Part shown: positions 1-5,117 of the stretch, piece by piece
How positions within the stretch are numbered: position 1 is the stretch's first letter
Layout of the letters: each line of letters opens with the position of its first letter
Source of the DNA: Candidatus Auribacterota bacterium
GTDB taxonomy: Bacteria; Auribacterota; JAFGBW01
Assembly: GCA_016932965.1 (NCBI GenBank)
Contig: JAFGBW010000190.1
Span: 1-5,117, forward strand
Reading direction: 5' to 3'
Length of the DNA: 5,117 nucleotides
The notes under the pieces: generated by a model
The model's database searches: none
The model's input: only the letters and a program-made list of their open reading frames with translations
What the model was told of the DNA's origin: nothing
Position numbers and translations under genes: made by a program

Positions 1-515
1 ACCCAAAACGCCTTCCATTTGCCTGGATCATGTTTGATTTCGTCCGGAATAAACTCATGGAATTGGCTGTAGAATTTCAATGATGCGGGAAAAATGTGGA
101 TATATTGCCAGAGTCCATACAAGGAAATAACCGTGCCTAAGCCCATGAGAATGGAAATGATGATTTTTTTATTGGATTCACTATCACAGAGGATGGATGA
201 ACTATAAAAAAAGGAAACTCTTGTAATCAGAAGGATGATGGACTTGTTTGACAGGGCGGCTGAATCCATGTTCCAGAAACCCAGGCTCATGAATAAAAGG
301 TAAAGAAGCCCCCATTGGATGGAAGATGCATTAGGATGTTTGAAACTCAGTATGATGGCAAAAACAACAGACAACAGGCAAATCAATGGTGAAAGAACCG
401 GATCATAGGAGAAATAGGGATAAAATAAAGAAAGTGAAAGAAGGATAGAGAAAATAAAAGCGGAGGGCCTGTTCTGGATGGAGAATTTAGGAATGGATGA
501 TGTCATGGAAAGCAT
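1..515 (-). CDS. Polytopic membrane protein, probable O-antigen ligase/polymerase family (N-terminal 171 residues, gene continues off the left edge)
   Basis: Reading the minus strand from the ATG at 515 gives 171 open codons with no stop to the window edge. An in-frame TAA at 521-519 fixes the start to the ATG at 515 or the one at 506. After a short polar N-terminus, hydrophobic segments lie at about residues 19-38, 40-58, 66-80, 92-105 and 118-138. The fifth contains GLGTVISLYGLWQYI, the kind of helix ending in YGLxQY that I associate with Wzy/WaaL-type O-antigen ligases, which join or polymerise polysaccharide at the periplasmic face of the inner membrane. It is followed by a polar stretch where that family has its first larger loop. 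The diagnostic catalytic loop would lie beyond the window, so the family call is inference from hydrophobicity and one motif. A different multi-spanning transporter or glycosyltransferase is possible. No Shine-Dalgarno sequence is visible before either ATG; a pyrimidine tract lies there instead. It is transcribed divergently from the large gene. Confidence 0.6.
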   Translation of the reverse strand, partial: MLSMTSSIPKFSIQNRPSAFIFSILLSLSLFYPYFSYDPVLSPLICLLSVVFAIILSFKHPNASSIQWGLLYLLFMSLGFWNMDSAALSNKSIILLITRVSFFYSSSILCDSESNKKIIISILMGLGTVISLYGLWQYIHIFPASLKFYSQFHEFIPDEIKHDPGKWKAFW

Positions 516-581
516 GAGTTATTTTAACAGAAAAAGGGGGGTGGAAATAAGAAAATATTTAATCATGACAACAGGGTTTTT

Positions 582-610
582 ATTATAAATAATCATTTTG
601 AGCATTTGAT
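582..610 (-). promoter_or_regulatory. Possible promoter for the divergent membrane-protein gene
   Basis: On the minus strand a perfect TATAAT lies at 587-582, about 66 bases before the ATG at 515. Seventeen bases further upstream the hexamer at 610-605 reads ATCAAA, a poor match to TTGACA. A second candidate -35, TTGTCA at 571-566, has only a weak TATTTC at 549-544 after a 16-base spacer. The region is AT-rich, so a chance TATAAT is plausible. If real, this promoter is back to back with the plus-strand promoter and its upstream hexamer abuts the other -35. Confidence 0.25.
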
Positions 611-625
611 AAAATCAGCTATAAT
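598..625 (+). promoter_or_regulatory. Sigma70-type promoter of the large gene
   Basis: A -35-like TTGAGC (598-603, four of six consensus bases) is separated by 16 bases from a perfect TATAAT (620-625). Transcription would start near 632, leaving a leader of about 35 bases before the ATG at 667. No operator-like dyad, long leader or riboswitch-like structure is visible, so there is no sign of elaborate regulation. The call rests on consensus match and position only. Confidence 0.55.
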
Positions 626-648
626 TTTATTGTTCTGTCTTACAGCGT

Positions 649-657
649 GGAGGAAGG
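649..657 (+). promoter_or_regulatory. Ribosome binding site of the large gene
   Basis: The purine run GGAGGAAGG contains GGAGG and AGGAAGG cores. The second core ends nine bases before the ATG at 667, a normal spacing. Together with the J-like homology beginning at residue 8, it supports 667 as the true start. Confidence 0.65.
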
Positions 658-666
658 TATTCAGTT

Positions 667-3600
667 ATGCAGCATTTTCTATCGGACAATCTTTTTGATC
701 AGCTTCGGATCAATACTCAAGCGACGGAAGAGGATATCGCAAGAAGTTATGATCTCTTGAAGAGGCAGGTGGAATCCGGCTTCATGGTGAACGAAGAAGA
801 TCAGAAAAAAGTCCAGGAGTTGTCCCGGTACCTCCAGGATAAGGAATACCGGATACGGTCGCTTGTTTTTCACGGCGGTTTCGGTAATCAGGAATGGGAT
901 CAGCAATTGGCTCTTTTGCGTAAACTCATGGATAAAGACAAACTGGTTCTAAAAGAGTGGGAAGATTGTTTCCTGTCGCTGTATGAAGTATGGGATTCTC
1001 CTGCCTTTTCTCCGGCTCTTCTGGATTCCGGGCATATCACAAAAAAAGATGATCCCGAAGACATCGCTATTCTTGGGAGGGTTTTGAATCACCTGATTAA
1101 AAATATACTGGATGTTCTTTTGCAACGCATGGAAATGTGCTTGAAAATCGGAGACAGATCCGCGGCCCTTCTTTATTTGGAGTTGCTGAATAAACTATCA
1201 TTGAAGGAGGATTCCCTTAAAAAAATTGCTTTGGAAAGACTGGCACAGGCTTTTTCCGGCTATATTTTATCCAAGATCAATGAATTGAAGTCCTTTGGAA
1301 GCAAATTAAGAAATCAGGATAATAAATTTCACGCTCAGGCGGTTATTTCAAGGATTGACCGGGATACCAAGGATGTCGTTGTACCTTTGGTCAGTCAGAT
1401 TCAGGCTTTGGAGTATTCAGGAAAGGAAACGTTACAGCGCGAATTCGATTCATTTATTGAGAATCTTGTTCAGCTGATAGGGCGTTTCGATAAACCAGAA
1501 AAAGCGGATTTTTATACGAAAGGCGACCTTTTAAAAAAGCCTGATGCAGTTCCAAGTGCGTCAGAAAAGAAGAAAGACACCAGGATCGAAAGAAGAATCC
1601 CAGCCGGAGCCCCCCAACTCGCCGGGGGTGTCTCATCTGCCGTCGGTTTGGATGAAATAAAAAAAATGGCTTCTGACGGAAAAATTGAGGTGGCAAAAAA
1701 TTTGTTTAAGATCAACAGAAAAAAAGTAAAAACCCCTGATCAGATTCAGCAATATGAAAAAGCCGCCGCGGATCCATTTTTTTTCATGGATGAACAACAT
1801 AAGAAATATTCGGCAAGAAACCCTTTTTTTACGTTGAAGCCGACTTCCTGCGCTACGGAAGATGGAAGGAGCATGAAAATTTTATGGTTCAGGTTTATTA
1901 TTCCTTTGATACCTGTCAGGGCACTGGTTTTTAAAGAAGGAGAAAAAGAGCCCTTGGGACGGCTTCTTCTGCCGTTCAAATATCAATTGATGCACTTTCT
2001 GGTTGCCCTGATCATGGCCATGGCCCTGTACGGCTTGTTCGTGATAAAGGGGAAAGGAGGCTATGAGACAAAAGACAACGAGGCAAAGGAGCTGTTGTCG
2101 GAAGTACGCTCTTCGGATTCTATGGAGGATACTTTGGAAAGGGCCCTTCATTTACTCAGCCGCCAGGAATTTTCCCAGTCACAAGCTTATTCGGATGCCT
2201 TTCGGCTGTGTTTACGTCTGACTGAAGGCGTGTTTTATTATTATGTGAAACACCGAAGAGTAAATACTTTTTTAAAACGTTACGGAAATGCTTATTTGCA
2301 GTTGAACCGGAAGGATAGACTGGTCATTCATCACCGTCTTTTCCGTTGCATCAGGAATCGCCTTTTTGAAAATCATTATGTGTCTGAGGATTTTTTTGAA
2401 TGGGCTATTAAAATGGGGGATTATGAATCAGGCCGTACTCTTTTGCTGGATCGTCTGCATTTTCATGAACAAAAAAATGATGTGGCTAACGTGAGAAAAA
2501 CACTTGATATGGGAAGAAAATATCAAATCCGGTTTTCCGGCGCTATCCTTCTTCCCTTTGCCAAAAGAAATATTTTATCTCCGGAGGAGATTCTGCTTTT
2601 TTGTGAAAATCAGGAATCAATTCCTGAAACATATTGGAAAGAGGGAATTCTAAAAATCTGGGAATGCCGTTCTATTTTAAATGACGACGAGAATCTGGCG
2701 GTGGTTCAAAAAACCTCTAACCGTTTTCCTGAGCTTCGATGCGATTTACTGGCTATCCTTCTGGATGTAAACAAGAATGCTGTTTATGACTGGACAAAAG
2801 AAATCCGGCAGGTTTTTAAGGCCCCTTCCGTGGAAAAAAGAATTAAAATCATTGCCTGCAGGGATTTGATCAGAAAAGATAAGATGGCAAGAGCGCTGGA
2901 AGTTGCCAAAACGATCCCCATCCATCCGGACAATGAAGCATTGACGTATTTGAGTGTTCCCATTTTCTATGCACAGAAAAAATGGCATCAGATGATTGAA
3001 TTTCTTGAAAATTATCAGAAAAAGCATGCTTTGGAATCCTATGATAAATTGCTGATGGGGGTAGCTTATATCAAGCAGGGCGATCATCAAAAGGGAAAGG
3101 ATATTTTACAGCCTCTGGTGAATACTTATCTGGAACCTTATCTTGTTCTATGGCAGGAACTTCATTCAAGGGAAAAAACGGTCCGGGAAGATGTCAATAT
3201 GAAGTTGAAGGGTAAAGTCGGAAAATACGAGGCTGTGGCGAGGAAGATCTATCTCATTCAGAGTGATGAGGAGGCTCGACAGGAAAAGGAGAAATTCATC
3301 CTTTCCGAGATAGCCTCTGATTTTCATGTTGTTAAATTGAAAGAGAAGATCGCAACGCAGCAGCGGTTTTTGGATGCCGTTTATGCTTATACTGAAGCTG
3401 TGATTCAGCTGAAAAATCCCGCTCAATTGCGGCCCGTCCGGGATATGCTTTATTCCATCAAAAAAGCTTTTTTCAGTTTTGATACGGATATCCTTTTAGC
3501 CAGGGTCTTACTGGATTCCGATAAAGGCGCATCAGCCAAGGACATTTTAGAGGAGACGGAGAATCTGGCCTTTGAAAGGAAGGAATACAGGCCCTTGCTG

Positions 3601-4977
3601 CGGCTGCTTTCCACTTTTTATGAACTGGGATGGAATGACAATAGGATGAAACTGGCTAAGAGAATTTTTAAAAAATGTGACGATCAGGATTTCAAGGATA
3701 TGACGGCTCGTCAGATGGGCATGCAGATGGCTGATGAAGATGATAAAATGGACTGGCTTAAAAAAATCAAGAGTAAAAACAGCATCGATGAAGCCATGAT
3801 TCATCTCATCTCTATCCGAATTGAAAAAAAGAAGAGAAACATGAATGCTGCACTGGAATTGTCGCAGCGTTTAACCTCCTGGTCACAGGAAAAAATAAAA
3901 GGAATTGATGATATCAATCTACTGAAAGAGCTGGGCAGGGAATTATTTCGATATTACCGATTATCCGGACGGGTGGATGCGTTGATCAGCGCTGAATATA
4001 GTCTGGAAAGGGCTGCTGTGTATGATAAAAGAAACAGCCAATTGATGAATGAATTATGGAGTGTTTTATGGTTTCGTTTACTTTCTGATCTGTTTCCCTC
4101 CTTCCCTGATCTGTATCTTCTTTCTGAAACCAATACAGATTTATTATGGGCTTGCTTTGATTCTGTTTTGGAAACAAAAACTGAAAAAGCTTTCATTGAA
4201 AAGGTTAATGATCATCCTTACTTTACGCGGATCAAGGCCTTATTGCAGAAAATGAACGGAAGCGAATGGCTTTCGACAATCACGGTTCCACCCGGTTTTT
4301 TTCTCCTATTAAGAACCGAAGGTGTTCTTTGGGACGGGATGATGAATTTAAAGAGAGATTCTATGGCTTCTGTCCCCTTTTCTGAATTATGGAGAAGATA
4401 TCCCGAGGAAGAAGATCTGATTAAAAAGAAAATGCAATCCGATCTGGACTTCGCGAAGAAAAATATGAAAACGACGGAGGAAAAGAATTCCCCGGAATAT
4501 GCCTTGGTGCTTTTATCCTACGTGAAGGCAGAAATACAAAACTGGTTATACAACGATCAAACGTTGAAGGTGGGATTTGACAGATTGCTTGAGAACGCGG
4601 AACTAAGCAGGGCCATAAGGGGGGGCATCCAGATCAAAAGGGCCGTGCTTGTTGTTAAATTATACAGGCTGGCTTTCTGGCATGATCCCAATAAAGAGGC
4701 ATTGATTTCTCTCCCACCGGCCATGGTGATCAAAAAAGCGATATTAAGCGGTCAGGGATCAAAACAAAATGAATTGAATGCGATTTTAAATGAGATAAAG
4801 GAATTGTATAAGGAAAGCAGGCCTTTTTTTAATGAAGACATGTTTGTGCTTTTGTCTCTTTTTGAAAATGAGAGTCCTGGCATAAGTCCTGAATTGGCGG
4901 ATATCATTCATCAGGAAGCACGCTGGGATTTTAATAATGCCAAAAGTCAGATCCTGAGACAGAGTCTGAAGAAATGA
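667..4977 (+). CDS. Large membrane-anchored protein: degenerate J-like N-terminus, one transmembrane helix, long TPR-like helical C-terminal region; function unknown
   Basis: I do not recognise this 1436-residue protein as a named gene. Residues 8-66 look like a J domain: NLFDQLRI and ATEEDIARSY match helices I-II, and VQELSRYLQDKEYRIRSL matches the end of helix III plus helix IV. The HPD tripeptide needed to stimulate DnaK is absent; VESG lies about where it should be. Residues 90-280 are helical and charged. Residues 285-325 form a Lys/Glu/Pro/Ala/Gly linker. A hydrophobic block at 406-438 with core PLIPVR precedes a single transmembrane helix at about 441-460. There is no signal peptide. 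Residues 461-1436 are almost wholly amphipathic helix, with TPR-like stretches near 792-825 (GVAYIKQGDHQKGKDILQPL) and 941-1003, suggesting an alpha-solenoid. Positive charges flank both sides of the membrane helix, so topology is unclear; a cytosolic N-terminus is assumed from the J-like domain. The frame is intact over 4.3 kb, so the gene appears functional. It is monocistronic here, divergent from the left gene and convergent with dprA. A scaffold or assembly role is inference. Confidence 0.9.
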   Translation: MQHFLSDNLFDQLRINTQATEEDIARSYDLLKRQVESGFMVNEEDQKKVQELSRYLQDKEYRIRSLVFHGGFGNQEWDQQLALLRKLMDKDKLVLKEWEDCFLSLYEVWDSPAFSPALLDSGHITKKDDPEDIAILGRVLNHLIKNILDVLLQRMEMCLKIGDRSAALLYLELLNKLSLKEDSLKKIALERLAQAFSGYILSKINELKSFGSKLRNQDNKFHAQAVISRIDRDTKDVVVPLVSQIQALEYSGKETLQREFDSFIENLVQLIGRFDKPEKADFYTKGDLLKKPDAVPSASEKKKDTRIERRIPAGAPQLAGGVSSAVGLDEIKKMASDGKIEVAKNLFKINRKKVKTPDQIQQYEKAAADPFFFMDEQHKKYSARNPFFTLKPTSCATEDGRSMKILWFRFIIPLIPVRALVFKEGEKEPLGRLLLPFKYQLMHFLVALIMAMALYGLFVIKGKGGYETKDNEAKELLSEVRSSDSMEDTLERALHLLSRQEFSQSQAYSDAFRLCLRLTEGVFYYYVKHRRVNTFLKRYGNAYLQLNRKDRLVIHHRLFRCIRNRLFENHYVSEDFFEWAIKMGDYESGRTLLLDRLHFHEQKNDVANVRKTLDMGRKYQIRFSGAILLPFAKRNILSPEEILLFCENQESIPETYWKEGILKIWECRSILNDDENLAVVQKTSNRFPELRCDLLAILLDVNKNAVYDWTKEIRQVFKAPSVEKRIKIIACRDLIRKDKMARALEVAKTIPIHPDNEALTYLSVPIFYAQKKWHQMIEFLENYQKKHALESYDKLLMGVAYIKQGDHQKGKDILQPLVNTYLEPYLVLWQELHSREKTVREDVNMKLKGKVGKYEAVARKIYLIQSDEEARQEKEKFILSEIASDFHVVKLKEKIATQQRFLDAVYAYTEAVIQLKNPAQLRPVRDMLYSIKKAFFSFDTDILLARVLLDSDKGASAKDILEETENLAFERKEYRPLLRLLSTFYELGWNDNRMKLAKRIFKKCDDQDFKDMTARQMGMQMADEDDKMDWLKKIKSKNSIDEAMIHLISIRIEKKKRNMNAALELSQRLTSWSQEKIKGIDDINLLKELGRELFRYYRLSGRVDALISAEYSLERAAVYDKRNSQLMNELWSVLWFRLLSDLFPSFPDLYLLSETNTDLLWACFDSVLETKTEKAFIEKVNDHPYFTRIKALLQKMNGSEWLSTITVPPGFFLLLRTEGVLWDGMMNLKRDSMASVPFSELWRRYPEEEDLIKKKMQSDLDFAKKNMKTTEEKNSPEYALVLLSYVKAEIQNWLYNDQTLKVGFDRLLENAELSRAIRGGIQIKRAVLVVKLYRLAFWHDPNKEALISLPPAMVIKKAILSGQGSKQNELNAILNEIKELYKESRPFFNEDMFVLLSLFENESPGISPELADIIHQEARWDFNNAKSQILRQSLKK

Positions 4978-5012
4978 TCATGAATTGAGAAGGGAAAAAA
5001 TTGGAGATATCC
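4978..5012. other. Short gap between convergent genes
   Basis: Only 35 bases separate the TGA of the large gene from the TAG of the dprA-like gene. I see no strong GC-rich stem followed by a T run on either strand. Candidate arms GAGAAG (4987-4992) and CTTCTC (5017-5022) are 24 bases apart and the second lies inside the dprA-like coding end. Termination may be Rho-dependent or lie outside this gap. Confidence 0.5.
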
Positions 5013-5117
5013 CTAACTTCTCTTATTAAGAAGAAGATAGTCTCCTGCCAGACGACGTATCAATTTTTTCATTTCCAGCTTCAAGAGAAGATAGGAAATC
5101 TGCTGGGATGAAATATC
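5013..5117 (-). CDS. dprA: DNA-processing protein DprA, C-terminal 34 residues (gene continues off the right edge)
   Basis: The minus strand from 5117 is open for 34 codons and ends at TAG (5015-5013). The peptide includes ISYLLLKLEMKKLIRRLAGD and ends DYLLLNKRS. This fits the last part of the DprA C-terminal winged helix (DML1-like), where family members typically read LLxLELxGLVxRLxGxxY close to the stop. DprA/Smf is a cytoplasmic Rossmann-fold protein that binds single-stranded DNA and loads RecA during uptake of transforming DNA. The Rossmann core lies outside the window and cannot be checked. The identification rests on about 30 residues. Another winged-helix protein with the same terminal pattern is the main alternative, but the position at the C-terminus and the LE...GlvrrL.G..Y spacing favour DprA. 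It converges on the large gene. Confidence 0.65.
   Translation of the reverse strand, partial: DISSQQISYLLLKLEMKKLIRRLAGDYLLLNKRS

Noticed and set aside
679-906. Short minus-strand open frame near the start of the large gene
   Set aside because: It is antisense to the J-like region, which has clear coding character on the plus strand; no ribosome binding site or known motif supports it.
2746-3090. Open frame of 114 codons on the minus strand inside the large gene
   Set aside because: It lies wholly opposite the long plus-strand frame, lacks a convincing ribosome binding site and recognisable domain, and its composition is what the antisense of Lys/Glu-rich coding gives.
4049-4255. Small plus-strand hydrophobic open frame of 68 codons
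   Set aside because: It overlaps the large gene in another frame. The hydrophobic look comes from frame-shifted T-rich codons, and no independent start signal was seen.
4987-5022. GAGAAG...CTTCTC inverted arms, possible bidirectional terminator between the convergent genes
   Set aside because: The loop is 24 bases, the stem is short and AT-rich, there is no T run after it, and one arm lies in the dprA-like coding end.
5017-5035. CTTCTCTTATTAAGAAGAAG hairpin-like sequence
   Set aside because: Only four consecutive A-T/G-C pairs form around the ATT loop before a mismatch, and it encodes the LLLNKRS end of the dprA-like protein.

Overview
The window holds one complete gene, a 1436-residue protein (667-4977, +), flanked by the ends of two minus-strand genes that run off the window. 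On the left, 515-1 is the N-terminal 171 residues of a polytopic membrane protein that looks like an O-antigen ligase/polymerase. On the right, 5117-5013 encodes the last 34 residues of a protein whose sequence fits the C-terminal winged helix of the DNA-processing protein DprA. No RNA gene, CRISPR array, insertion sequence or long repeat was seen.

Organism: the DNA is AT-leaning with long A/T runs but many ordinary mixed codons, and the genes are tightly packed. An O-antigen-ligase-like gene suggests a Gram-negative envelope. A very large J-like/membrane/helical-repeat protein between such a gene and dprA would suit an environmental lineage such as Desulfobacterota, Nitrospirota, Omnitrophota or Planctomycetota. 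The sequence does not decide between these, and the guess is weak.

Layout: 1-515 is the membrane protein (minus). 516-666 is a 151-base divergent intergenic region with a good sigma70-type promoter for the large gene (TTGAGC, 16-base spacer, TATAAT), a possible weaker promoter on the other strand, and a purine-rich ribosome binding site before the ATG at 667. 667-4977 is the large gene. 4978-5012 is a 35-base gap between convergent genes with no clear terminator. 5013-5117 is the dprA-like 3' end (minus).

The large protein is the main object of interest. Its N-terminus resembles a J domain but lacks the HPD tripeptide. A helical segment and a low-complexity charged/proline linker follow. Next comes a short hydrophobic block with a PLIPVR core, a single transmembrane helix near residues 441-460, and about 975 residues of mostly helical sequence with TPR-like stretches. 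This suggests a membrane-anchored scaffold. Its function is unknown, and nothing in the sequence shows that it works with either neighbour, since both are on the opposite strand.
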